This document shows, in pieces, positions 17,661 through 26,820 of a stretch of 64,000 nucleotides of DNA. The translations under genes were made by a program, and so were the position numbers. Within the stretch, counting starts at the first letter, position 1, and the number at the start of each line of letters is the position of its first letter. Origin of the DNA: Rhinopithecimicrobium faecis (GTDB lineage: Bacteria; Bacteroidota; Bacteroidia; Sphingobacteriales; Sphingobacteriaceae); assembly GCA_017942165.1 (NCBI GenBank), contig JAGKSB010000010.1, positions 61,694 to 125,693 of the forward strand, given 5' to 3'. The notes under the pieces are model-generated. The model searched no databases, was not told where the DNA came from, and worked only from the letters and a program-made list of their open reading frames with translations.

Positions 17661-20600
17661 TTATAATGTTACTTGAACACCTAGTTGAAATGTTCTTGGC
17701 TGTGGCGTTGTCGCCCAGTCATAGCCTGCTGTATTCTGATTACCTCCAGTTGCTGACACCTCAGGATCTAAGCCATTATAATTTGTAATCGTGAATACAT
17801 TGGAAAGTTGTACATAAGCACGTACTTTTTTAAAACCTATTTTCTCTGCCGTAGCCGAAGGTAGGTTGTACCCAAAACTCACATTTTTCAATCGGATAAA
17901 AGAAGCATCTTGCAGATAACGGGAGCTCAAACTTGCTACATTTCCAACATAGTTATTTGCCGAAGAGTTATTTGCTGTAGGGTCATCACGAAAAGTCGTC
18001 ATACGAGGGATATCCGTCACATCACCCGGCTTCTGCCAGCGATCTAATTGACGTGGTAAGAAGCCAATAGATGCTTGCGTACCGCCATGAACCATAAAGA
18101 AATCTTGCATATTTAATACGGAATTCCCTTTGGTGAAAAATATAAAGAAGTTAAAGTCGAAATTTTTATAGCTGAAGTTGTTCGTTAAACCTCCGGAGAA
18201 GTCTGGGAGTGCCTTCCCTACAATCTGACGGTCTGCGGTCGTGATTTTTCCGTCTCCATTCACGTCATCATATACCGCATTTCCCGTTTGAGGATCTACG
18301 TACAACTGCTTATATAAGTAGAATGAATTGATGGAATAGCCTTCACGTAAGATAGAGGTATTTCTTCCCGATGCGCCCAAGGTAATATCAGAGGCTAATT
18401 TTTCAATTTTATTTTTGTTCCAGGAGATATTGAAGTTTGTCGTCCAACGGAAGTCATTACGGTCAAAGTTTACCGTGTTGATACCTAGCTCAAATCCGCT
18501 GTTACGTACAGCGCCATAATTCTGAAGGAAGGTTTCAAATCCAGAGCGGTTTGGCACAGGGACATCTAACAATAAATCATACGTGTATTTGTTGTAGTAG
18601 TCCGCAGTTAGGGAGATTTTATTCTTTAAGATGCCGATATCAATTCCCGCATTCACCTGTCTAGTGGTCTCCCACGTTAAGTCAGGATTTGCCAATTGCG
18701 AAGGCTGTGTTCCAGCGAGGCCTAGATAGTTTGCTCCAGAGGACCACAGGCCTAAGGCAGCATAATTTCCAATTCCATTCTGGTTTCCAGAAAGACCTAT
18801 TGAAGAGCGTAGCGTTAAGTTGGAGAAGAAATTTAGGTCTTTGATGAAATCCTCTTCAGCCGCGCGCCATGTTACTCCTGCAGAAGGGAAATATCCCCAT
18901 TTTCTATTGGCCCCAAATTTTGAGGATCCATCAGCACGTAAGCTTAGGTCAGCCGTATATTTATTGTTGTACGTATAAGTTGTCTTTCCAAAGAAGGAGA
19001 TTAATCGAGCTTCCGCTCTAGAAGAGCTCCCTGTGGTGATGGCTGCTACGGAAATATCCTTTAGGTTATTGGTTGCAAATCCCGTTCCTGTAGCGGCAGT
19101 AAGCTGATTTAAACTGTAATTAATCGTATTTCCAACTAAAGCATTTATCGCATGCTTACGGCTTTCACCAAATGATTTGACGTATGTTAACACCTGTTCA
19201 TTTAATAGCGTCTGGCCTTGATTTTCATAGGCCGCAGCAGCGCCATTTGTAGCTTTTCCAGCAGTAATATAGGTATTGGTATAATTTTTCTCCGACATCG
19301 TATTGTTATCAATACTCCAAGAAGAGCGCAACTTTAGCTCAGGTAAAAAGCTATATTCAGCGTAGCCATTAGCAATTACGCGAAAGCCTATAGCATTATT
19401 ATTCAGGTGGTCGATTAGGGCATTAGAGTTATCAAAAGATCCCCATGCAGCGTATGAACCGTCCTCATTAAATACAGGGAGGTAAGTACGCGTGAAGATT
19501 GCAGAGTTAATTACTCCTTTGGCGTTATTATCATTCGAAGATATATTTCTATACGTTCTAGCAATGGAAACTGTAGTCCCTACTTTCAACTTATCGGTAA
19601 CCTTATTATCTAAGTTGATACGTCCCGAGTACCGGCTAAAGCCAGAAGGTTTTACAATAGATTGCTGGTCTGTATAACCAAAAGACACAAAATAAGAAGT
19701 CTTCTCACCGCCCCCAATAATAGAGCCATCATAGGATTTATTTCTTGCCGTACGGAATAAGTAATCTATGCGGTCGTAGGTATTTTGATATGCAGGGTTA
19801 GGGGCAATTTGCGCTACCGTAGCAGGGTCTTTTCCCGCAGCTAGTGCCGCATCTACGGCTGTATTATACTTAGATTCATTGGACAGTAAATCTTGCGTGG
19901 GTCCATCTAAGAGGTCGAATTTTTTATAGGCATTAGCCCAACCTTGTGTGGTATTAAAATTTATTTTCGAAGATTCCCCTAATTTCCCACGTTTAGTGGT
20001 TATTAAGACGACGCCATTTGCTCCTAGGGAGCCATAAATTGCCGTTGCGTTGGCGTCCTTTAGTACTTGTATATCTTCGATATCTGAGGGATTGATATCA
20101 GACAGCGGATTTGACTGTGCCTGACCACCAATGGAAGTGGAGATATTTTCTCTGTTATCGACAAATACCCCATCGATAACATATAAGGGTTCATTGGAAG
20201 CATTTATGGAATTTGAGCCACGGATACGGAAATTGATACCAGCCCCTGGAGTTCCATTATTTGCGGAAACTTGCACCCCTGCCACGCGACCTTGCAGCAT
20301 TTGGTTGACACCAGTTACCGGTGTGGAGGCGATCTCTTCCGCTTTAATGCTGGAGATAGCGCCTACGATATGCTTACGTTTTTGTGTAGAATAGCCCGTT
20401 AATACGACTTCCTCTAAACGCGCATTTGAAGGTACTAGCGTAATTGTTAGTGAGGTTACATTCGTTAGCGGAATTTCTTGAACCTCATACCCTACAGCGG
20501 TAACAATCAGTACATCACTCTTTACTGCTGGTAATTTAAACTGCCCCTTGGCATCCGTACTTGTGGAGCCTTTTGCATTTTTTAGGCGGAGGGTTACGTG

Positions 20601-20726
20601 AGAAACATGCTCCCCTTTATCATTTTTTACAGAACCTAGTAAGTTCTGAATTTGCTGTGCGTAAGTCTGTTGCGATAAGAACGTTAAAGCGCCAATAAAA
20701 AGGCCTTTTTTTAATGTATTGAACAT
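17661..20726 (-). CDS. SusC/RagA family TonB-linked outer-membrane transporter
   Basis: A 1021-residue TonB-dependent importer. Signal peptide ending near QQTYAQQ (about 24), then a carboxypeptidase-regulatory-like domain (NLLGSVKNDKGEHVSHVTLR, about 28-105), the plug domain with the SusC motif IRGSNSINASNEPLYVIDG and SDIEDIQVLKDANATAIYG, and a 22-strand barrel ending in PRTFQLGVQVTL. The partner SusD and an M14 peptidase follow in the same operon. The 5' leader is about 300 nt and contains a 36-codon ORF and a hairpin, suggesting regulated expression. A 12-bp palindrome lies 7 bp upstream of the start codon. Confidence 0.96.
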   Translation of the reverse strand: MFNTLKKGLFIGALTFLSQQTYAQQIQNLLGSVKNDKGEHVSHVTLRLKNAKGSTSTDAKGQFKLPAVKSDVLIVTAVGYEVQEIPLTNVTSLTITLVPSNARLEEVVLTGYSTQKRKHIVGAISSIKAEEIASTPVTGVNQMLQGRVAGVQVSANNGTPGAGINFRIRGSNSINASNEPLYVIDGVFVDNRENISTSIGGQAQSNPLSDINPSDIEDIQVLKDANATAIYGSLGANGVVLITTKRGKLGESSKINFNTTQGWANAYKKFDLLDGPTQDLLSNESKYNTAVDAALAAGKDPATVAQIAPNPAYQNTYDRIDYLFRTARNKSYDGSIIGGGEKTSYFVSFGYTDQQSIVKPSGFSRYSGRINLDNKVTDKLKVGTTVSIARTYRNISSNDNNAKGVINSAIFTRTYLPVFNEDGSYAAWGSFDNSNALIDHLNNNAIGFRVIANGYAEYSFLPELKLRSSWSIDNNTMSEKNYTNTYITAGKATNGAAAAYENQGQTLLNEQVLTYVKSFGESRKHAINALVGNTINYSLNQLTAATGTGFATNNLKDISVAAITTGSSSRAEARLISFFGKTTYTYNNKYTADLSLRADGSSKFGANRKWGYFPSAGVTWRAAEEDFIKDLNFFSNLTLRSSIGLSGNQNGIGNYAALGLWSSGANYLGLAGTQPSQLANPDLTWETTRQVNAGIDIGILKNKISLTADYYNKYTYDLLLDVPVPNRSGFETFLQNYGAVRNSGFELGINTVNFDRNDFRWTTNFNISWNKNKIEKLASDITLGASGRNTSILREGYSINSFYLYKQLYVDPQTGNAVYDDVNGDGKITTADRQIVGKALPDFSGGLTNNFSYKNFDFNFFIFFTKGNSVLNMQDFFMVHGGTQASIGFLPRQLDRWQKPGDVTDIPRMTTFRDDPTANNSSANNYVGNVASLSSRYLQDASFIRLKNVSFGYNLPSATAEKIGFKKVRAYVQLSNVFTITNYNGLDPEVSATGGNQNTAGYDWATTPQPRTFQLGVQVTL

Positions 20727-20732
20727 ATATTT

Positions 20733-20744
20733 TATCTATAGATA
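20733..20744. promoter_or_regulatory. Perfect 12-bp palindrome at the susC start
   Basis: TATCTATAGATA occupies -7 to -18 relative to the susC ATG. In the mRNA it could fold weakly over the initiation region, or act as an operator half. Confidence 0.4.
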
Positions 20745-20768
20745 ACTATGATTTCTTTGAATAATAAA

Positions 20769-20787
20769 ACTTAACATTAGGTTAAGT
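20769..20787 (-). terminator. Weak hairpin plus U-rich tract between leader peptide and susC
   Basis: On the minus strand ACUUAAC-CUAAU-GUUAAGU (7 bp) is followed by UUUAUUAUU. It is AU-rich, so weak; it is a possible attenuator situated about 90 nt after the leader-peptide stop and about 40 nt before susC. Confidence 0.35.
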
Positions 20788-20875
20788 ATAAGCCTACAGC
20801 AATACATGTACATAAAAATGTATACTAAAGAGCTTGAGAGAATTTCAGGGGGACTTGGGCGCTATTAATAGGCAA

Positions 20876-20986
20876 TTAACAGCACATACGCATTCGCATA
20901 GGGAAAAAAGGGGTATAGTTAGTATCTGTCGTCGCTTGTTGTAATAGGTTCGGAAGATTACGGTTTTTTAAGTTCATTATTTCCAT
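20876..20986 (-). CDS. Small leader peptide upstream of susC, ending MRMRMCC
   Basis: A 36-codon ORF read on the minus strand with ATG at 20986 (a second in-frame Met at codon 4, 20977). The N-terminal part is NLKNRNLPNLLQQATT and the C-terminus is TPFFPMRMRMCC then TAA. The last seven sense codons are Met-Arg-Met-Arg-Met-Cys-Cys. A consensus promoter (TTTG-N19-TACATTTG) begins 80 bp upstream, so the ORF lies near the 5' end of the susC transcript, with 149 bp from its stop to susC. No signal peptide or membrane segment is seen. I do not recognise an established family; a ribosome-stalling leader sensing sulfur amino acids, or a small secreted peptide, are the two readings I consider. Confidence 0.65.
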   Translation of the reverse strand: MEIMNLKNRNLPNLLQQATTDTNYTPFFPMRMRMCC

Positions 20987-21008
20987 TTTTAATTTTGTTG
21001 TGAACTGT

Positions 21009-21022
21009 GTCACCAGTGTGAC
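21009..21022. promoter_or_regulatory. Inverted repeat GTCAC-N4-GTGAC in the susC leader
   Basis: Perfect 5-bp arms separated by CAGT, located just downstream of the predicted transcription start of the susC leader and upstream of the leader-peptide ORF. It could be an operator or a 5' RNA hairpin. Confidence 0.45.
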
Positions 21023-21035
21023 TTGAATAACTGCA

Positions 21036-21066
21036 CAAATGTAATAAAATTAATTTAATCTACAAA
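21036..21066 (-). promoter_or_regulatory. Consensus Bacteroidota promoter of the leader-susC-susD-M14 operon
   Basis: Minus strand: -33 TTTG (21066-21063), a 19-bp spacer, then -7 TACATTTG (21043-21036). Both boxes match the consensus exactly, and the spacer is ideal. The transcription start should fall near 21030, about 45 nt before the leader-peptide ATG. Confidence 0.75.
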
Positions 21067-21408
21067 ATCAGTAGCCTTTAAAACTTACGCTAATAACAAC
21101 AAAACAATGTTTTAGTTAGCAATATTTCAATGGTATTGGATTCATTTTTACAAAATTTACAAAATCCTTAAGCGTGAGCGATTTTGCGACAGTATGAGTT
21201 TTAACGCAAAGAATCAGTAACATTTGACATAAAAGCGCACAATATGCCAAATAATATTTTGCGATATCAGCATTAAAAAAAATTAAAAATTAAAAGCGAG
21301 TAAATAAAGGCCTGCAAACGCAATTAAAAATGGTGAATTTTTTTGCAATTTTGATTATAAGCAGGTTTTTGGAAAATATTTTTTATACCAGATAATTTCG
21401 ATCCAAAA
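21067..21408. other. Non-coding stretch between the susC operon and the DPP IV gene
   Basis: Very AT-rich, with poly-A/T tracts and no credible ORF on either strand. No RNA gene or repeat was recognised. Confidence 0.5.
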
Positions 21409-21434
21409 AAAAAGGAGGATAAATCCTCCTTTTT
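21409..21434 (-). terminator. DPP IV gene terminator
   Basis: aaaaaggagga-TAAA-tcctccttttt (11-bp stem) lies 57 bp after the peptidase stop. It is symmetric, with a long A-run giving U on the minus strand. Confidence 0.92.
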
Positions 21435-21490
21435 AATACACTTAAATCGCGACTACCTATCAACGCTCTATAGGAAGTAGCAACCGGCTA

Positions 21491-23620
21491 TTACTTACCT
21501 TTAAAAGCTGCGGGCAGCGGTTTTTCTAATAGATATTGGTAGTAGAATCTAGCGCGTTCATTAGAATCATACTTAGATTTAGCGCGTTCAAAACCATGGC
21601 GTGAGCCTGGGTAAATCATTAACTCAAAAGGCACAGCACGGTCTGTTAAAGCATCAACTAGCTGTGTTGTATTTTGAATGTGAACATTATCATCTAAATC
21701 ACCATGTAGGATGCGAAGGGTTCCTTTGTAGTTGTCTACATAGCTTAGTACGGAGCCCTTTTTATAACCTTCAGGATTATCTTGTGGGGTATCCATCCAA
21801 CGTTCTGTGTAATGCGTATCATATAAATCCCACGAAGTTACCGGAGCACCAGCAATACCGAAGTCAAACACATCGGCAGCCTTTGTCAAGGCTAGACAAG
21901 TCATATAGCCTCCATAAGAATGTCCTGTTATTAAGAATTTATCTTTAGCAATATATGGTTTTGCTTTAAAGCATTTTGCGATTGTTACGTAGTCAATCAT
22001 CTCCCAATGGCCTAAATTACGGTGCATATTGGAGACTCCAGCTTTCCCAAAGTGTCCCGAAGCACGGTGATCTGCGGAGATTTGAATAATCCCTTCATTG
22101 GCCCAATATTGATTAGCTGTTCCTTTCCAGGAGTTTTTCACTGTTCCAGCATCCGGTCCACCGTAGATACTAAATACTACAGGGTATACCTTAGACTCAT
22201 CAAAATCTGGTGGGTAGGTGACCGTTACAGGGAGATCATATTTTCCATCATCAGATTTTATGGTGAAGAAGGTCGTCTTTCCGTAGACGTAGTCTGCGAA
22301 ATCTGGGGCCTTGGCATCTGCCAATTCTTTAATAGTCTTTCCTTTGTCGGACACCAATGCCACGCGGTTTGGCGTGTTTACATTCGAGTAGTTGGTGATA
22401 AAATATTTTCCGTCAGGAGAAACACTTACAGCGTGATTATAATTCCCAAAAGTCAGGCGCTTTAAGTTTGCTCCAGAGTAGTCTACACGGTAAAGATCTT
22501 CTGTCGCGGAGTTCTCTTTACGTGCGGTAAAGAAAATAACTTTATTCTTCTCATCTACGAGTTGCAAAGATTTCACTTGCCAGTTGCCTGAAGTGAGTGG
22601 ATTTACGAGTTTTCCCGATAAAGTATACAAGTAATAATGCGCCCACCCCGTCTTATCAGACTTTAAGATATAATGTTTATTGTCTGCTAGGTAGGTAATT
22701 CTTTCGTCATGATCTAAATTTATCCATGAAGGTTGTTTCTCGTCATAGATTTCTTTCTTAGAGCCATCTACGGGATTTACTTCATAGAATTTTAGGTTAT
22801 TCTGATCGCGATTCATCCACTGCACCATCATGGTATTGGAGTTGTACGACCAATAAGGCTGCCCAAAATACTGATCCTCTTGCTCATTGAATGCTGCCCA
22901 TGTGATGTCGCCACCACCCGCATTTACAAAGCCTACCTTTACTGTAGGATTCGCATCTCCGGCTTTCGGATAGCGCGTTTCTTCAATATATCCATGCTGT
23001 CCTTTCGATGCATAAATTGGAAACATAGGCACTTTGGTATCATCGAAACGCATAAAAGCAAGCTTCTTAGAGTCTGGCGACCACCAGAATGCTTTATAAT
23101 TCGTCGCACGACCTAAGATCTCCTCATAATATACCCAGGAAGACCAACCGTTATAGATTACATCCGTACCATCGGAGGTGTAACGCAGCTCTGTACCGTC
23201 CGCTATATGCACAGCATATAAATCCGACTGCCTTGTAAAAGCTACATATGCACCATCTGGAGAAAGTGTAGGATTCTGCTCTGCGATTGTTGGAGAGTTG
23301 GTAAGCTTCTTAGCTGCCTCCTTACCATATTGAATATAGACATCATTATTTTCTACATATACACGCACATTTGATTTAACAGGCGCCGTGTAAAGGGATT
23401 TTTGCCCAGTCTTTACATGTACCTTATTCGTCGTATTTGAAGCTACATCATACTCAATATAGTGTTCAGCATCGGCCCAACCTCGGTATTGATTTACTGT
23501 ATTTGTTAGCGAATTTTTTCTACCCCAAGATTGGTCAAAATCTAATCGTTTACTTTGCGCTAAACTAGCTTGTGTTACCAAAAGACAAAGGCTGAGAAAA
23601 GCGGTGGAAGCTTTATTCAT
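21491..23620 (-). CDS. Dipeptidyl peptidase IV (S9B) family protease
   Basis: An exported serine peptidase that removes N-terminal dipeptides. Signal peptide to about residue 21 (LVTQASLAQ). An eight-bladed propeller N-terminal domain (NPTLSPDGAYVAF, VSVSPDGKYFIT) is followed by an alpha/beta-hydrolase domain. The nucleophile is in TGHSYGGYMT (about residue 565), Asp in GDLDDNVH (about 640), and His in GSRHGFE (about 675). The substrate-recognition Glu pair is likely the EE in WVYYEEILGR. Length is 709 residues. It sits upstream of the susC-susD-M14 operon on the same strand with its own terminator, fitting a peptide-scavenging role. Confidence 0.92.
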   Translation of the reverse strand: MNKASTAFLSLCLLVTQASLAQSKRLDFDQSWGRKNSLTNTVNQYRGWADAEHYIEYDVASNTTNKVHVKTGQKSLYTAPVKSNVRVYVENNDVYIQYGKEAAKKLTNSPTIAEQNPTLSPDGAYVAFTRQSDLYAVHIADGTELRYTSDGTDVIYNGWSSWVYYEEILGRATNYKAFWWSPDSKKLAFMRFDDTKVPMFPIYASKGQHGYIEETRYPKAGDANPTVKVGFVNAGGGDITWAAFNEQEDQYFGQPYWSYNSNTMMVQWMNRDQNNLKFYEVNPVDGSKKEIYDEKQPSWINLDHDERITYLADNKHYILKSDKTGWAHYYLYTLSGKLVNPLTSGNWQVKSLQLVDEKNKVIFFTARKENSATEDLYRVDYSGANLKRLTFGNYNHAVSVSPDGKYFITNYSNVNTPNRVALVSDKGKTIKELADAKAPDFADYVYGKTTFFTIKSDDGKYDLPVTVTYPPDFDESKVYPVVFSIYGGPDAGTVKNSWKGTANQYWANEGIIQISADHRASGHFGKAGVSNMHRNLGHWEMIDYVTIAKCFKAKPYIAKDKFLITGHSYGGYMTCLALTKAADVFDFGIAGAPVTSWDLYDTHYTERWMDTPQDNPEGYKKGSVLSYVDNYKGTLRILHGDLDDNVHIQNTTQLVDALTDRAVPFELMIYPGSRHGFERAKSKYDSNERARFYYQYLLEKPLPAAFKGK

Positions 23621-23646
23621 ATTTTTAATTGTTTAATTCATATTTA

Positions 23647-23700
23647 TAGCTCTAAAATAAGCAATTCATTGCAAATTTCAGAGCTACTCTTGCATTGCAA
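23647..23700. promoter_or_regulatory. Nested repeats upstream of the DPP IV gene
   Basis: TAGCTCT (23647-23653) pairs with AGAGCTA (23680-23686); GCAAT-TC-ATTGC lies inside it. CATTGCAA is repeated directly at 23667-23674 and 23693-23700. It lies 27-80 bp upstream of the peptidase start; candidate operators or a 5' UTR hairpin. Confidence 0.4.
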
Positions 23701-23757
23701 CAGCTATATCGCTGAATAAACACTAGAATGGTTAATAATGTATTAATTTATGCATAA

Positions 23758-23790
23758 AAAAATCCTCAAACACATCGTTTGAGGATTTTT
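23758..23790 (-). terminator. leuS terminator
   Basis: aaaaatcctcaaac-ACATC-gtttgaggattttt, a 14-bp perfect stem, lies 41 bp beyond the leuS stop. Confidence 0.93.
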
Positions 23791-23830
23791 GCTATTTATG
23801 AGTAGACTGGCAACAGCCGTATCGCGCTAA

Positions 23831-26617
23831 TTAAGCAACAATATTTATGATTTTACCTTTTACAAAAATAAACTTCTTAATTGCTTTTCCATCTAATATA
23901 CGTTGTACATCTGCATTAGCAAGCACTAGTTCTTCCACCGCTTTAGCGTCTAAATCTAAGGCCAGAGGAAGGTTAAACTTCATCTTTCCATTAAAGGATA
24001 CCGGATAAGCGAATTCTGACTCTACTAAGTAGTCGGCATTGAAAATTGGGTATGCTGCATAGCTCAGCTGCCCAGCTTGCTGCCCTAATAAAGACCACAA
24101 TTCTTCCGTGATATGTGGAGCATAAGGGTGCAATACTTTCACAAATTCCTGTAGGATAGCGCGTTTATTACATTTCAGATCCGTTAATTCATTGACACAA
24201 ATCATAAATGCCGATACAGAAGTATTAAATGAGAAGCGCTCGATATCCTCTTCCGCTTTTTTAATAATCTTATGTAAAGCTTTGTATTCAGCTTTTGTAG
24301 GCTCATCCTCGGATACCTGGAAATTATTCTCCGCATCGTGGAATAGGCGCCAAACTTTCTTTAAGAACTTATAGACTCCTTCAATACCGTTGGTATTCCA
24401 TGGTTTAGCCTGCTCTAAAGGACCTAGGAACATTTCATACAGACGTAATGTATCGGCACCGTAAGTTTCAATAATATCATCAGGGTTAACAACATTAAAC
24501 TTCGATTTAGACATTTTCTCGACTTCGGTACCGCAGATATACTTACCATTATTTTCCAAAATAAACTCCGCATCCTTATAATCTGGGCGGAAATCTTTGA
24601 ATTTCGCGAGATCTAAAGCGTCATTGCTGACGATATTTACGTCCACATGCAGGGGCATTGTTTTATATTCATTTCTCAGGCCGTAGGAAACAAAGGTATT
24701 GGTTCCTTTTCCTTCCGCATCTAAGACACGGTAGACAAAATTTGAGCGTCCCTGAATCATCCCTTGGTTGATAAGTTTTTTGAAAGGCTCCTCCTCCCCT
24801 ACATAACCAAGATCCTTGAGGAACTTATTCCAGAAACGTGCATATAGCAGGTGACCTGTTGCATGTTCAGAACCACCAATATATAAATCTACTGCTTTCC
24901 AATAGTCTACAGCATCTTTCGAGGCAAAAGCTTCTTGGTTTTGAGGATCCATATAACGGTACCAGTACCAGCTTGACCCCGCCCATCCTGGCATAGTCGA
25001 CAGCTCATAATCGTAAGCGTCTTGATATTTCCAGTTTTCTGCGCGTGCCAATGGTGGTTCGCCTGTCTCCGTAGGTAAGTATTTATCTACTTCCGGTAAT
25101 AATAAAGGAAGTTCTTCTTCATTAATTAAGTAAGGTAGGCCATTTTTGAAATATACAGGTACAGGCTCTCCCCAGTAACGCTGACGTCCAAAGATGGCAT
25201 CACGCATACGGAAGTTTACTTTTGCTTTCCCTAATTTCAGTGCTTCTAAACGTTCAATTAACGCTGGCACCGCTTCCTTATAAGTCATTCCGTTAATAAA
25301 GTCGGAGTTGATATAACGGCCATCTTTATTTCCGTCAGCCTGCTCTTCAATATTTTGAGAGTCAGATATCGGGATAATTGGTAAGTCAAAGTGTTTGGCA
25401 AATACGTAGTCACGTTGGTCCCCAGAAGGTACCGCCATCACCGCTCCCGTACCGTAGCTTGCTAATACATAATCAGCAATCCAAATTTGGATCGCTTCCC
25501 CAGAGATTGGGTGTTTCGCATAGGATCCTGTAAAAGCGCCAGACACTGTTTTTGTATCCGCCATACGATCCAGCTCAGATTTCTTTTTCGTAATAGCGAT
25601 ATAATTTTCTACCGCTTCTTTCTGTGCATCAGTAGTTAGGGCAGCAACAAGCTCATGCTCCGGAGCAAGTACGACAAAACTTACACCGTAGATGGTATCT
25701 ACACGTGTAGTGAAGACTTCAATAGCCGTATCCAATTGAGGAACGGGAAATTTCACGGAAGCACCCACAGATTTTCCAATCCAGTTACGCTGCATCTCGA
25801 TCAGCGGTTCTGGCCAATCTACGGTATCTAAGCCACGCAATAAGCGGTCAGCATATGCCGTGATACGCATGGACCATTGCATCATTTTCTTTTGTTCTAC
25901 CGGGTAGCCTCCACGTTCAGAAACACCTCCTATTACTTCATCATTCGCCAGTACCGTTCCTAAGGCAGCACACCAGTTTACAGTTGACTCCCGTAAGAAT
26001 GCTAAGCGGTATTTTAGCAGTTCTTTTTGCTGCTCTTCCTCAGAAAATGCATTCCATTCCGCAGCTGTAAAGCTAGCGATATCTTCATCCGCTACAGCTT
26101 TGATTCCTGCAGAACCATGGCTTGCAAAGTGCTTTACTAACTCTTCAATTGGCACTGCTTTATCAGCATCGTTATTATACCATGCATTGAAAAGCTGCAT
26201 AAAGATCCATTGCGTCCACTTGTAGTAGTCTGCATCGGAAGTACGCACCTCCTTAGACCAATCAAAAGAAAAACCAATATTATCCAATTGCTCTCTATAG
26301 CGATTGATATTCACTTCCGTCGTAACAGCAGGATGCTGCCCCGTTTGAATCGCATATTGCTCTGCAGGAAGACCGAAAGAATCGTATCCCATAGGGTGCA
26401 ACACGTTAAATCCTTTTAAACGTTTATAGCGGGAGAATATATCAGAGGCAATATAACCCAGTGGGTGACCTACATGTAGACCAGCACCAGAAGGATAAGG
26501 GAACATATCCAATACATAGTATTTTGGCTTCTCATGGGTATCAGCAACTTTGAAAGTTTGATGATCGGCCCAGAATTTCTGCCATTTATTTTCTAATGAT
26601 TTATGATTGTACTCCAT
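23831..26617 (-). CDS. leuS: Leucine-tRNA ligase
   Basis: Class I aminoacyl-tRNA synthetase charging tRNA-Leu. The HIGH motif appears as HVGH in [15 protein letters not shown] (about residue 50), the editing domain (CP1) includes [11 protein letters not shown], and KMSKS is intact in [11 protein letters not shown] (about residue 700). A Bacteroidota-type insertion is visible between the HIGH motif and the editing domain. The start is placed at [16 protein letters not shown], giving 928 residues; the frame remains open for 40 more codons upstream, but that part lacks family similarity. It is divergent from ftsX. Confidence 0.97.
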   Translation of the reverse strand: MEYNHKSLENKWQKFWADHQTFKVADTHEKPKYYVLDMFPYPSGAGLHVGHPLGYIASDIFSRYKRLKGFNVLHPMGYDSFGLPAEQYAIQTGQHPAVTTEVNINRYREQLDNIGFSFDWSKEVRTSDADYYKWTQWIFMQLFNAWYNNDADKAVPIEELVKHFASHGSAGIKAVADEDIASFTAAEWNAFSEEEQQKELLKYRLAFLRESTVNWCAALGTVLANDEVIGGVSERGGYPVEQKKMMQWSMRITAYADRLLRGLDTVDWPEPLIEMQRNWIGKSVGASVKFPVPQLDTAIEVFTTRVDTIYGVSFVVLAPEHELVAALTTDAQKEAVENYIAITKKKSELDRMADTKTVSGAFTGSYAKHPISGEAIQIWIADYVLASYGTGAVMAVPSGDQRDYVFAKHFDLPIIPISDSQNIEEQADGNKDGRYINSDFINGMTYKEAVPALIERLEALKLGKAKVNFRMRDAIFGRQRYWGEPVPVYFKNGLPYLINEEELPLLLPEVDKYLPTETGEPPLARAENWKYQDAYDYELSTMPGWAGSSWYWYRYMDPQNQEAFASKDAVDYWKAVDLYIGGSEHATGHLLYARFWNKFLKDLGYVGEEEPFKKLINQGMIQGRSNFVYRVLDAEGKGTNTFVSYGLRNEYKTMPLHVDVNIVSNDALDLAKFKDFRPDYKDAEFILENNGKYICGTEVEKMSKSKFNVVNPDDIIETYGADTLRLYEMFLGPLEQAKPWNTNGIEGVYKFLKKVWRLFHDAENNFQVSEDEPTKAEYKALHKIIKKAEEDIERFSFNTSVSAFMICVNELTDLKCNKRAILQEFVKVLHPYAPHITEELWSLLGQQAGQLSYAAYPIFNADYLVESEFAYPVSFNGKMKFNLPLALDLDAKAVEELVLANADVQRILDGKAIKKFIFVKGKIINIVA

Positions 26618-26747
26618 TGATTTTTGAGATTGAATAAGAACTGCGAAATTACGATTTTTCATGCATAACTTATAAATCTTTTCATCTTTAAACAATATTA
26701 TACCTTGGAAAATAGTTATCTTAGGGAGCGTAATCATTTACGCCAAC

Positions 26748-26774
26748 ATTATTACAAGAATAATTCGTAATAAT
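26748..26774. promoter_or_regulatory. Inverted repeat between leuS and ftsX
   Basis: ATTATTAC (26748-26755) and GTAATAAT (26767-26774) form perfect 8-bp arms around an 11-bp spacer, the geometry of a dimeric repressor site, in the divergent intergenic region. Confidence 0.4.
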
Positions 26775-26820
26775 GGGTGCAAATCGTTATTTTCGCAAAC
26801 TAAAAATACTATTATAGCTT

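Noticed and set aside
22022..22465. A 147-codon plus-strand frame inside the DPP IV gene
   Set aside because: Antisense to a gene with a complete catalytic triad; composition is not protein-like.
26618..26737. 40-codon N-terminal extension of LeuRS
   Set aside because: It is in frame but lacks similarity to the family; the enzyme normally begins near the [12 protein letters not shown] segment.
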